From Solidesulfovibrio alcoholivorans DSM 5433 (GTDB lineage: Bacteria > Desulfobacterota > Desulfovibrionia > Desulfovibrionales > Desulfovibrionaceae), in the NCBI RefSeq assembly GCF_000702665.1, contig NZ_JNJA01000001.1:248001-312000 (forward strand): a stretch of 64,000 nucleotides of DNA. The letters are read 5' to 3'. The notes beneath the pieces are model-generated. The model had not been told where the DNA came from. It did no database searches and saw only the letters and a list, made by a program, of their open reading frames with translations. The position numbers and the translations under genes were made by a program. This document shows, piece by piece, positions 44,520 to 52,687 of this stretch. Numbering within the stretch: the stretch's first letter is position 1; the number at the start of each line of letters is the position of its first letter.

Positions 44520-45161
44520 GTGGAACTGTTCCAGTCCGTCATGGTCGCCCTGCTGTGCTGCAATTTGGCGTATCTCGCCATCTCGCGGCTGCGCGTGCTC
44601 ATCCGCCTGACCGCGGTGCAGGGGGCGCTGCTTGCCGCCGTGCCGCTTCTTTTCTCCGGCGCTGCCGCACACGGCCACGCCCTGGCCTTGTCGTTTGCCG
44701 TCTTCGCCATCAAAGGCGTGGGTTTCCCCTGGCTGCTTGCGCGCACGCTTTCGCGGCTCGAAGTGAACCCCGTGGTGGAACCGACGCTCGGCTTCCACCT
44801 CTCCCTGATCGCCGGAGTGTCCGGACTGCTCTTTTCGCTCTGGCTGGAAACGCGCCTGCCGTTTCCGCCCGGGCTGTTTCCGCCGCTGCTTTTTCCGGCC
44901 GCGCTGACCACCATCTTCGCCGGCCTGACCCTGGTCGTGGCCCGCAAAAAGGCCCTGACCCAGGTCATCGGCTACCTCGGCGCGGAAAACGGCATCTTCC
45001 TGCTCGGCACGCCGCTCTCCGGCCAGGGATCGGTCTGGCTGGAACTGTCCGTGCTCCTCGACGTGTTCGTGGCCGTCTTCGTCATGGGCATCGCCATCCA
45101 CCACATCAACAAGACCTTCGAGTCCATCGACGTCGGACGGTTTTGCAGCCTGCGGGACTGA
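44520..45161 (+). CDS. HyfE-type (NuoK-like) membrane subunit
   Basis: 213 aa with about 6-7 helices. Matches HyfE: LAYLAISRLRVLIRLTAVQGALLA, FAIKGVGFPWLLARTL, and GYLGAENGIFLLGTPLS with a buried Glu as in NuoK. GTG start at 44520 with GGAGG overlapping the previous stop. Found in Hyf/Ehr-type complexes. Confidence 0.9.
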   Translation: MELFQSVMVALLCCNLAYLAISRLRVLIRLTAVQGALLAAVPLLFSGAAAHGHALALSFAVFAIKGVGFPWLLARTLSRLEVNPVVEPTLGFHLSLIAGVSGLLFSLWLETRLPFPPGLFPPLLFPAALTTIFAGLTLVVARKKALTQVIGYLGAENGIFLLGTPLSGQGSVWLELSVLLDVFVAVFVMGIAIHHINKTFESIDVGRFCSLRD

Positions 45162-45167
45162 TGCCCC

Positions 45168-46637
45168 ATGCTAAGCGCCCTGCTTCTCGTCCCGATTTTG
45201 GCCGCGGCCCTGTGCCTGGCCCTTGCCGCCGACCGGCCCCGCCGCGCCGTGCTCATTTTCGCCGCCTGCCTGCACACGGCGCTTGTCGCCGCCACGTTCG
45301 CCGTGCCGCCGCATCCGGCCTGGGGCGGGCTGCTGGAACTCGACGCCCCGGGACAGCTGTTCCTGTCCCTGGCGAGCCTGCTGTTTCTCGCCGCCGCCAT
45401 CTACGCCACGGGCTACCTGCGCGCCGAAGGCGCCGGGGCCAAGCGCGACTTCCAGGACGGCTCCATGTTCACCAACGCCCCGGAGCGCATCTTCACCGCC
45501 TGTCTGTGCCTGTTCCTGGCCGCCATGACCCTGGTCGCGTCCACGCGCAACCTGTCCGTGCTCTGGGTCGGCATCGAGGCAACCACGCTCTCGAGCGCCC
45601 CGCTGATCTATTTCCACCGCCACCGCCGCTCCCTGGAAGCGACCTGGAAATACCTGCTCATCTGCTCGGTGGGCATCGCCCTGGCGCTGCTCGGCAACAT
45701 CCTTTTCTCCGTGGCCTTCTTCGACCAGGCGAGCCCGCTGGCCTCCATGGACCTCGCGTCCATGCTGCCCCGCGCGGCTGTGGCCGGAAAACCCTGGCTC
45801 AAGGCGGCGTTCATTTTCCTGCTCGTCGGCTACGGCACCAAGATGGGGCTCGCGCCCATGCACAACTGGCTGCCCGACGCGCACAGCCAGTCGCCGTCCC
45901 TGGTTTCGGCGCTTTTGTCCGGGGCGCTGCTCAACTGCGCCTTCCTCGGCATCCTGCGCGCGCACCAGATCCTCGGCGCGGCGGGCATGGCCGACTTCAG
46001 CGGCGGCCTGCTCGTCCTGTTCGGGCTCTTCTCCATGGGACTGGCCGCGGTCTTCATCGTCGGCCAGGGCGACTACAAGCGCCTGCTCGCCTATTCGAGC
46101 GTCGAACACATGGGCATCCTCGCCCTTGGCGTCGGCATCGGCGGCGCGGCCACCTTCGCGGCCATGCTCCACGCCGCCTGCCATTCCCTGACCAAGGGCG
46201 CGCTGTTTCTCATTTCCGGCAACATCCTGGCGCTCTACCACACGCGCTCCTGCCACGACGCCAGGGGGCTTTTCCGCGCCCTGCCCGTGACCGGGGCCTT
46301 GTGGGCCGCCGGATTCCTGGCCATCTGCGGCTCACCGCCGTTCGGCATTTTCGTCAGCGAACTGCTGCTGCTGCGCGCCATGTTCGCCGGCGGCCATAGC
46401 GTCGCGGCCGTGTGCTGCCTGGCCTTCCTGGCGATCATCTTCGTCGGCATGTCCGTGCCCGTGGTGCGCATGGTCCAGGGGCCGGTGCCGCCGGCCGTGC
46501 ATCCGCCGCAGACGGAACCGGCCATTGCCTGGGGGCCACCTTTGGCCTTGCTCGCCCTGGCGCTCGTCCTCGGCCTTTACCTGCCCGCCCCCCTCGGGGC
46601 CTTCCTCACCCGCGTGGCCGGGGCCATCGGAGGCTGA
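45168..46637 (+). CDS. HyfF/NuoN-like antiporter-like subunit
   Basis: 489 aa with about 13 helices; second Mrp-type antiporter subunit. GTKMGLAPMHNWLPDAHSQSPSLVSALLSGALLNC and RLLAYSSVEHMGILALG are the channel signatures. Length and order match HyfF. With the first subunit this gives two potential ion channels, so the complex should translocate several ions per turnover. Confidence 0.92.
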   Translation: MLSALLLVPILAAALCLALAADRPRRAVLIFAACLHTALVAATFAVPPHPAWGGLLELDAPGQLFLSLASLLFLAAAIYATGYLRAEGAGAKRDFQDGSMFTNAPERIFTACLCLFLAAMTLVASTRNLSVLWVGIEATTLSSAPLIYFHRHRRSLEATWKYLLICSVGIALALLGNILFSVAFFDQASPLASMDLASMLPRAAVAGKPWLKAAFIFLLVGYGTKMGLAPMHNWLPDAHSQSPSLVSALLSGALLNCAFLGILRAHQILGAAGMADFSGGLLVLFGLFSMGLAAVFIVGQGDYKRLLAYSSVEHMGILALGVGIGGAATFAAMLHAACHSLTKGALFLISGNILALYHTRSCHDARGLFRALPVTGALWAAGFLAICGSPPFGIFVSELLLLRAMFAGGHSVAAVCCLAFLAIIFVGMSVPVVRMVQGPVPPAVHPPQTEPAIAWGPPLALLALALVLGLYLPAPLGAFLTRVAGAIGG

Positions 46638-46641
46638 CGCC

Positions 46642-48126
46642 ATGGAATTTTCCCATACCCAAAGCCTCGCCCTGGCCGAGATTCCCGTCCTGCCCCTGGA
46701 AGCGTTCCGCCAGCGCGTCCTCGACCGCGTGGCCGCCGGCTGGCGCGTCATGGCCCTGTTCGGGCTGCCCGGACAAGGCGGCGTGGGACTTGTCGCCCTC
46801 ACCGGCCGCGACCACGACGGCCGCCTCGCCGTGTGGCGCACCGGACCTCTCTCGGTCTATCCGAGCCTCACACCCGAATGCCCGCAATGCCACATGTTCG
46901 AGCGCGAACTCTTCGAGCAGTGGGAGATCCGGCCCGAAGGCCATCCCTGGCTCAAGCCCGTGCGCTTTACGCCTTCCTTCGTTTACCCGGACGGGCCGCG
47001 CCCGGCCCCGGGCGTGACCGAGCAGTTCCGGGTGCGCGGCGAGGACGTCCACGAAGTGGCCGTGGGCCCGGTCCATGCCGGCATCATCGAACCCGGGCAC
47101 TTCCGCTTCCAGTGCTACGGCGAAAACGTCATGCACCTGGAAATAAGCCTCGGCTACCAGCACCGGGGCGTCGAGCGCCTGCTCATGGGCGGCCCGGACC
47201 TGCGCACGCCGCACCTGATGGAGACCGTGGCCGGAGACACCAGCATCGGGCACAGCCTGGCCCACGCCGCGGTCATGGAGAGCCTGGCCGGGGAACCGGC
47301 CACGCCGCGCGGGCGCTGGATGGCCCGCCTGGCCCTGGAACTGGAGCGGCTGGCCAACCACACGGGCGACCTGGGCGCGTTCGCCGGGGATGTGGGCTAC
47401 CTGCCCACCATGTCCTACTGCGGCCGCATCCGGGGCGATTTCCTCAACATGACGGCGCTGCTGTGCGGCAACCGCTTCGGCCGGGGCCTCGTGCGCCCGG
47501 GCGGGGCGCTTTTCGACCTCGACGACGCCACGCGCGACGCGCTGGCCGCCCGCGTCGAGGCCGGACGCCGCGCCGCGTTCGGAGCCTGCGAACTGCTTTT
47601 CGTCTCCTCCACGGCCCTGGCCCGCTTCGAGGGCACGGGAACCCTGGACGCGACCCAGGCCCTGGAACTGGGCCTCGTCGGCCCGCCGGCCCGCGCCTGC
47701 GGCCTGCCCCGCGATGCGCGGCGCACCTTTCCCCTGCCCGGCACAGGCCCCCGCGACATCCCGCTGTCCCTGCACGATTTCGGCGACGTCTACGCCCGGG
47801 CCCTGGTGCGCCGGCTGGAAATGGAAACCTCCCTGGATTTCCTGGACGCGGCCCTGGCCGATCCGCCGGACGGACCGATCCGCCACGCCCTGCCGGCAAC
47901 GCTGCCGCCCGACCGGCTGGCCGTTGGCCTCGTCGAGGGCTGGCGCGGCGAAATCCGCCACGTGGCCGTGACCGGCCCGGACGGCCGCTTCGCCGCCTAC
48001 AAGATCATCGACCCCTCCTTCCACAACTGGTTCGGTCTGGCCGTGGCCCTGCGCGGGCAGCAGGTTTCGGATTTCCCCTTGTGCAACAAGAGCTTCAACC
48101 TGTCGTACTGCGGCAACGACCTGTAG
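46642..48126 (+). CDS. HyfG/HycE-like large subunit lacking Ni-Fe ligands (EhrL-type)
   Basis: 494 aa: an N-terminal ~150-residue NuoC-like domain fused to a NuoD/[NiFe] large-subunit domain, as in HycE/HyfG. GYQHRGVERL and LELERLANHTGDLGAFAGDVGY are typical of the family. The N-terminal ligand motif (R-x-CGxC in hydrogenases) reads METVAGDTSIGHS (193-205), and the C-terminal DPCxxC reads DPSFHN (457-462). All four nickel-binding cysteines are therefore absent, so it cannot bind a canonical Ni-Fe site. This matches energy-converting hydrogenase-related (Ehr) complexes of unknown reaction. Cysteines remain elsewhere (C80, C83; two near the C-terminus). Confidence 0.9.
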   Translation: MEFSHTQSLALAEIPVLPLEAFRQRVLDRVAAGWRVMALFGLPGQGGVGLVALTGRDHDGRLAVWRTGPLSVYPSLTPECPQCHMFERELFEQWEIRPEGHPWLKPVRFTPSFVYPDGPRPAPGVTEQFRVRGEDVHEVAVGPVHAGIIEPGHFRFQCYGENVMHLEISLGYQHRGVERLLMGGPDLRTPHLMETVAGDTSIGHSLAHAAVMESLAGEPATPRGRWMARLALELERLANHTGDLGAFAGDVGYLPTMSYCGRIRGDFLNMTALLCGNRFGRGLVRPGGALFDLDDATRDALAARVEAGRRAAFGACELLFVSSTALARFEGTGTLDATQALELGLVGPPARACGLPRDARRTFPLPGTGPRDIPLSLHDFGDVYARALVRRLEMETSLDFLDAALADPPDGPIRHALPATLPPDRLAVGLVEGWRGEIRHVAVTGPDGRFAAYKIIDPSFHNWFGLAVALRGQQVSDFPLCNKSFNLSYCGNDL

Positions 48127-48136
48127 GGACGCCAGC

Positions 48137-48898
48137 ATGTTTCGCATTCTGCTCGAACGCCTGCGCCAGGGACGGCGCACCGTCGCCTTCCCCAAAAGCG
48201 TGCCGCCCCTGCCGCCGCGCTACCGGGGACGGCCCGAGCTGACCGACGGCCCCTGCGCCGGGGACTGCGCCGCCGTCTGCGCCGGGCTGTGCCCCACGGG
48301 CGCGCTCGGCACGGACGATAAGGGCCTCTTTCTCGACCTCGGCCGCTGCATCCTCTGCGGGGTCTGCGCCGCCTGTCCGGGCGGCCGCGTGCGCTTCACG
48401 GGCGACCACCGCATGGCCAGCTCCAACCGCCAGGGCCTCGTCCTGCGCCCCGGCACGAAACCGGACGTCGCGCCCCTCGCCCCCGAGCGGCGCAGCCTCT
48501 TCGCCCGCTCGCTCAAATTGCGCCAGATCAGCGCCGGCGGCTGCAACGCCTGTGAAGCCGACATCAACGTGCTCGGCACCGTCGTCTTCGACCTCGGCCG
48601 CTTCGGCATCGATTTCGTAGCCTCGCCCCGCCACGCCGACGGCGTGGCCGTGACCGGCCCCGTGACCGAAAACATGCGCCAGGCCACGCGCGACACCTTC
48701 GACGCCGTGCCCGATCCCCGCATCGCCGTGGCCGTGGGCGCCTGCGCCATCTCCGGCGGCCTCTTCGCCACAAGCCCCGAAACCCACGGCGGCGCGCCCG
48801 CCGTGCTGCCCGTCGATCTCTTCATCCCCGGTTGCCCGCCCCATCCCCTCACGATCCTTGACGGACTGTTGCGGTTGCTTGGGGTGAAAACGCCCTAG
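48137..48898 (+). CDS. ferredoxin-NuoB fusion (EhrS-type small subunit)
   Basis: 253 aa. The N-terminal half has two four-cysteine groups with unusual spacing: C40-x3-C44-x3-C48-x3-C52-P and C71-x2-C74-x2-C77-x2-C80-P, likely two Fe-S clusters. The C-terminal half is a NuoB/HycG-type small subunit with C136-x2-C139 (GGCNACE), VGACAISGG and IPGCPPHP, so the proximal [4Fe-4S] site is intact. In Hyf/FHL the ferredoxin and small subunit are separate proteins; here they are fused. Last gene of the operon. Confidence 0.9.
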   Translation: MFRILLERLRQGRRTVAFPKSVPPLPPRYRGRPELTDGPCAGDCAAVCAGLCPTGALGTDDKGLFLDLGRCILCGVCAACPGGRVRFTGDHRMASSNRQGLVLRPGTKPDVAPLAPERRSLFARSLKLRQISAGGCNACEADINVLGTVVFDLGRFGIDFVASPRHADGVAVTGPVTENMRQATRDTFDAVPDPRIAVAVGACAISGGLFATSPETHGGAPAVLPVDLFIPGCPPHPLTILDGLLRLLGVKTP

Positions 48899-48948
48899 GA
48901 CGAAGTGAGAAAGGGAAGGGGCGCGAAGGGATGGGATGGGATGGGAAG

Positions 48949-49000
48949 ATGCCTCCGGCGGCCGGGGGGGATCATCCCCCCCGGACCCCCTGGGCGGGGG
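48949..49000 (+). repeat. intergenic hairpin repeat, copy B
   Basis: ATGCCTCCGGCGGCCGGGGG continues to an inverted C-run and a second short hairpin (CCCCC-TGGG-CGGGG-type). Its first 40 core bases match copy A but for one base. It is 50 bases after the small-subunit stop, same orientation, and faces copy C across the convergent junction. Confidence 0.85.
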
Positions 49001-49237
49001 ATTGGGTCAGCGGGTGGAAACGTGGTCGAGGGCGGGAGTGCGTCGGCGAGGCCCGTCGCCCCTTCGGGGCGAGTTTGACGGAATTTTACTGACCTGATTT
49101 CTTAAAATGCGGCGCTTCGCCGCTGGCGCCCGTGGTCGCGGAAATGAGGCTGCCGTGCTGGCCGGCTTTGCGGCCTGCGGGGCAGCCCCATTTCCGCGAC
49201 CACAGCCCCCGACGCCCCGTCCAACGACCGTCCCACT
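49001..49237. other. convergent intergenic region
   Basis: About 240 bases between repeat copies B and C with no supported gene. Open frames here are accidental. No RNA gene is recognised. Confidence 0.5.
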
Positions 49238-49296
49238 CCTCCCCCGTCGGGGAGGTCCAGGAGGGGATCATCCCCTCCTGGCCGCCGGAGGCATCT
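49238..49296 (-). repeat. intergenic hairpin repeat, copy C
   Basis: On the minus strand: GATGCCTCCGGCGGCC, then AGGAGGGG-ATGAT-CCCCTCCT and a further CCTCCCC/GGGG stem. Same head sequence as copies A, B and D, with a diverged but base-paired stem. It is 28 bases past the permease stop, in that gene's orientation. Confidence 0.8.
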
Positions 49297-49324
49297 TCTC
49301 TTTCTCTTCTTCCCCTCTTCCTCA

Positions 49325-50020
49325 CTAACGTCCGCGCGCCTGGTAGCGGTTGATGTGCCGTTCCAGCCAGCGTGAAAGTTCGGTCAGGCAGAAGCAGATC
49401 ACGAAATAGAGCAGGGCGATGGTGATGAAGATTTCGGTGGGTGCGGTCAGGGTGCGGTTGTTGATTTGCGTGGCGGCCTTGGTCAGTTCGTTGACGCCGA
49501 TGATAAACGCGAGCGAGGTGTCTTTCGTCAAGGAAACGAACTGGTTGACGAAGGACGGGATCATGTTGAAGAGCGCCTGGGGCAGGATCACGTGGATCAT
49601 GGCCTGGACGTGGGAGAGGCCTGTGCCCCGGGCGGCTTCCATTTGGCCTTTGGGCAGGGATTCGACCCCGGCGCGGACGATTTCCGCGATGTAGGCGCTG
49701 GTGAAGACGATGAGCGCGACGAGGGCGCTTTCGGCCTCGGGCAGGGTTTTGCCCAACAGCACCGGAGCCAGGAAGTAGAACCAGAACACGACCATGAGCA
49801 GCGGCGTGCCGCGGATGATCTCGATGTAGGCCATGGCCGGCCAGCGCAGCCTGCGGTTCTTGGCGATGCGCATGAGGCCGATGCCGAGCCCCAGCCAGAA
49901 TGCGCCGAAAATGCCGCCCACGGCGAGGATGGCGGTCATGGCGAGGCCACCGAGCGGCCCCTTGGGAAAGGCCCCGATGAGCAGGTAGTCGAAGTTGTTG
50001 GCGACGACGTTCCAGTGCAT
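49325..50020 (-). CDS. polar amino acid ABC transporter permease 2
   Basis: 231 aa with about 5 helices and the EAA loop EAARGTGLSHVQAMIHVILPQA typical of HisM/GltK permeases; also EIIRGTPLLMVVFW near the middle. It forms a heterodimeric channel with the neighbouring permease. Starts 12 bases after that gene. Last gene of the importer operon, closed by repeat copy C. Confidence 0.93.
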   Translation of the reverse strand: MHWNVVANNFDYLLIGAFPKGPLGGLAMTAILAVGGIFGAFWLGLGIGLMRIAKNRRLRWPAMAYIEIIRGTPLLMVVFWFYFLAPVLLGKTLPEAESALVALIVFTSAYIAEIVRAGVESLPKGQMEAARGTGLSHVQAMIHVILPQALFNMIPSFVNQFVSLTKDTSLAFIIGVNELTKAATQINNRTLTAPTEIFITIALLYFVICFCLTELSRWLERHINRYQARGR

Positions 50021-50032
50021 GGCGCGTTCCCC

Positions 50033-50734
50033 CTAGTGCGACCGCACGCGAAGCACGCGCCGGTTGTAGAGGTTGACGCCAAGGGAAACGAGCAGGGAGA
50101 TGCACAGGTACATGGCTGTGGACACGGTGAAGGCCTCGAAGCCGTGGAAGGTGTGCGCCTCGATCTGGCGGGCCATGTAGGTCAGGTCCATGACGCCGAT
50201 GGTCATCACCAGCGACGAGTTCTTGATGAGGTTCAGGAACTGGGAAATCAGCGGCGGAATGATGACGCGAAAGGCTTGCGGCAGGATCACGTAGGCCATG
50301 GCCTGGGTGAAGGACAGACCGCAGGCGCGCGAGGCCTCGAGCTGGTTTTTCGGGATGGAGAAGATGCCGGAGCGGATTTCCTCGGCGATGAATGCGCTGG
50401 TGTAGACGGTGAGCGCGATGACCCCGCAGGCGAATTCGAAGTCGCGCTGGTAGAGCCACTCGTTGACCACGTTCGGCAGCACGTTGTAGGAGCCGAAATA
50501 CCAGAAGAAAATCTGGACCAGCAGCGGCGTGTTGCGGAAAAATTCGGTATAGGAAGCGCTGAACCAGACCAGCGGCCTGACCTTGGACAGGCGCAGCACG
50601 GCGATACACGTACCGAGCGCCAGGGACAGGACGATGGAGATGGCGGAGATGTGCAGCGTGGTGACGAGGCCGGACACGAGCCACTGCCCGTATTCGCCGC
50701 TGACCACCTGGCCGAAGTCGAATTGGTACGCCAA
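50033..50734 (-). CDS. polar amino acid ABC transporter permease 1
   Basis: 233 aa with about 5 helices. SASYTEFFRNTPLLVQIFFWYFG and the EAA loop EASRACGLSFTQAMAYVILPQA identify an HisQ/GltJ-type permease. Paired with the next gene. The long gap (140 bases) to the binding-protein gene may allow different expression levels. Confidence 0.93.
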   Translation of the reverse strand: MAYQFDFGQVVSGEYGQWLVSGLVTTLHISAISIVLSLALGTCIAVLRLSKVRPLVWFSASYTEFFRNTPLLVQIFFWYFGSYNVLPNVVNEWLYQRDFEFACGVIALTVYTSAFIAEEIRSGIFSIPKNQLEASRACGLSFTQAMAYVILPQAFRVIIPPLISQFLNLIKNSSLVMTIGVMDLTYMARQIEAHTFHGFEAFTVSTAMYLCISLLVSLGVNLYNRRVLRVRSH

Positions 50735-50874
50735 GGAAGTTCCCCAAACCCTCGATTGTCGTTGCCCGCCGCACGCCGTCCGCGCCGGCCGGATGACTCC
50801 GGCCGGCGCGGACCTGGCGCATCGAAAGCGGAGCGGCCGCCCGACCCGGACGGCAGGTCAGGCGCGTGCGCGGC

Positions 50875-51693
50875 CTACGGCCACAGCTCCATCTTCCAAG
50901 TCAGCGGCAGATAGTCCTTCTTGCCCTTGCCGAACCACTTCTCGTAGATCTTCTGGTATTCGCCGGTCTCCCACATGTTCATGAGCGCCAGGTTGACGAA
51001 GTCGCGGAAGTCGGAGTCGTTTTCCGGCAGGCCCAGGCCGTAGGGCTCGGGGGAGATGTAGTCGCCGACGATTTCCCAGGCGTCCGGGTTGTCATCGCTG
51101 TTTTTGATGCCGACGAGGATGGACTCGTCCGTGGTCATGGCCTGCACTTTGCCCTGCTTGAGGGCGAGGAACGCCTCGGGGTAGGTTTCGAAGGAAATGA
51201 CGGTGCAGCCGGGCTGGGCCTTCTTCACGTTCTGTTCGGAAGTGGAGCCCTTGACCGAGGCGACCTTCTTGCCGGCGAGGTCGGCCGCGGAATTGACGCC
51301 GCCGCCCTTTTTGACCAGCAACTTCTGGCCGGTCATGAAATAGGTGATGGAGAAGTCGACCTGGTCCTCGCGCTCCTTTTTGTGGGTCATGGTGGCGGCG
51401 ACGATGTCCACCGCGCCTTGGCCGAGCATGGGGATGCGCGTGGAGGAGGTGACGGGCTTGAGTTCCAGCTTCACGCCCAGGCGTTTGGCCAGCGCTTCCA
51501 TGAGGTCGATTTCGAAGCCCACGATCTGGTTGCTCTTCTCGTCCACGTAGCCGAAGGGCGGCTGGGAGTCCTTGACGCCGGCGACGAGGGCTCCGCGCGC
51601 TTTGATGTCGTCGAGCTTGCCGGCGGTGGCGAACGGGGCCGCGCACAGGACGGCGAGGCAGACCAGGGTCGAAATCCAGGCAGTTTTGCGCAT
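50875..51693 (-). CDS. periplasmic amino acid-binding protein
   Basis: 272 aa from ATG 51693 (GAGGAGG upstream). Signal peptide 1-24 (ATA-GK). Family 3 solute-binding fold: GALVAGVKDSQPPFGYVDE, IVGFEIDLMEALAKRLGV, the hinge Arg in SSTRIPMLGQGAVDIVAATMT and the closing TDESILVG. This set resembles glutamate/aspartate-binding proteins, but specificity is not certain from sequence. Confidence 0.93.
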   Translation of the reverse strand: MRKTAWISTLVCLAVLCAAPFATAGKLDDIKARGALVAGVKDSQPPFGYVDEKSNQIVGFEIDLMEALAKRLGVKLELKPVTSSTRIPMLGQGAVDIVAATMTHKKEREDQVDFSITYFMTGQKLLVKKGGGVNSAADLAGKKVASVKGSTSEQNVKKAQPGCTVISFETYPEAFLALKQGKVQAMTTDESILVGIKNSDDNPDAWEIVGDYISPEPYGLGLPENDSDFRDFVNLALMNMWETGEYQKIYEKWFGKGKKDYLPLTWKMELWP

Positions 51694-51749
51694 GGAAGCC
51701 TCCTCAGGGGCGGTTGGGGTGTTTTTTCTCCGGGCCGCGGAAAAGGTGG

Positions 51750-52478
51750 TCACAAGATTTCCTTGAGAAACAGCTTGGTGCGCTCATGACGGGGATTGCT
51801 GAAGAACTCCCCGGGCGGCGCGCCTTCGATGACTTCGCCGTGGTCCATGAACACCACCCGGTCGGCGACCTCGCGGGCGAAGCCCATTTCGTGGGTCACG
51901 CACAGCATGGTCATGCCGTCGCGGGCCAGATCCTTCATGACATTGAGTACTTCGTTGATCATCTCCGGGTCGAGCGCCGAGGTGGGCTCGTCGAAGAGCA
52001 TGACCTTGGGGTGCATGGCCAGGGCCCTTGCGATGGCCACGCGCTGCTGCTGCCCGCCCGAGAGTTCGGCCGGATACTTTTTGGCCTGCGCATGGATGCC
52101 CACGCGGTCGAGCAGGGAAAGCGCCAAGTCCTCGGCTTCCTTGCGCGCCATCTTTTTGACCTTGATCGGGGCCAGGGTGATGTTCTTGAGCACCGAGAGG
52201 TGGGGGTAGAGGTTGAACTGCTGGAACACGATGCCGATGTCGCAGCGCAGGCGGTTGACGTCGATGTCGTCGCCGTGGATGTCGTGGCCGTCGAAGAGGA
52301 TGTGGCCTTTCTGGTATTCCTCCAGCCGGTTGACGCAGCGGATCAGCGTGGATTTGCCCGATCCGGACGGGCCGCAGATGACGAGCACCTCACCCGGCTC
52401 GACGGCGTCGGAAATGCCTTTGAGGACGTGAAATTCGCCGTACCATTTTTGGACGTTGTGGAATTCGATCATGGGCAT
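51750..52478 (-). CDS. polar amino acid ABC transporter ATP-binding protein
   Basis: 242 aa, GlnQ/GltL type. Walker [12 protein letters not shown]-loop [20 protein letters not shown], signature [17 protein letters not shown], Walker [19 protein letters not shown] 52478 with AGGAA upstream; an ATG two codons later is possible. First gene of the operon, diverging from the phosphatase gene. It energises the two permeases. Confidence 0.95.
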   Translation of the reverse strand: MPMIEFHNVQKWYGEFHVLKGISDAVEPGEVLVICGPSGSGKSTLIRCVNRLEEYQKGHILFDGHDIHGDDIDVNRLRCDIGIVFQQFNLYPHLSVLKNITLAPIKVKKMARKEAEDLALSLLDRVGIHAQAKKYPAELSGGQQQRVAIARALAMHPKVMLFDEPTSALDPEMINEVLNVMKDLARDGMTMLCVTHEMGFAREVADRVVFMDHGEVIEGAPPGEFFSNPRHERTKLFLKEIL

Positions 52479-52687
52479 GGGCGCGACAATTCCTTTTCCG
52501 CCAAACCGCGACCAAGGGCCCGGCGGCGATCGGGTGGCAGACGTCAGGGCAATCCGTAATGAGCCAAGATGCGGCAATACGGCCATTTTGTCAAATACGG
52601 CGGAAGCCTGGAGCGCTTCGCCGCAGCAGCGATTTTCCGTTGCGCAGGAAGCGGCCCTTCCGTAATCATATCGGTGAGGGAGCGACG

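Noticed and set aside
46642..48126. Reading the operon as a functional [NiFe]-hydrogenase 4
   Set aside because: All four Ni-Fe ligand cysteines are missing, so catalytic hydrogenase activity is not supported; annotated as Ehr-type instead.
49086..50822. 578-codon minus-strand frame over the ABC permeases
   Set aside because: The permease frames have signature loops and ribosome sites; this one is out of phase with them and ends in low-complexity sequence.
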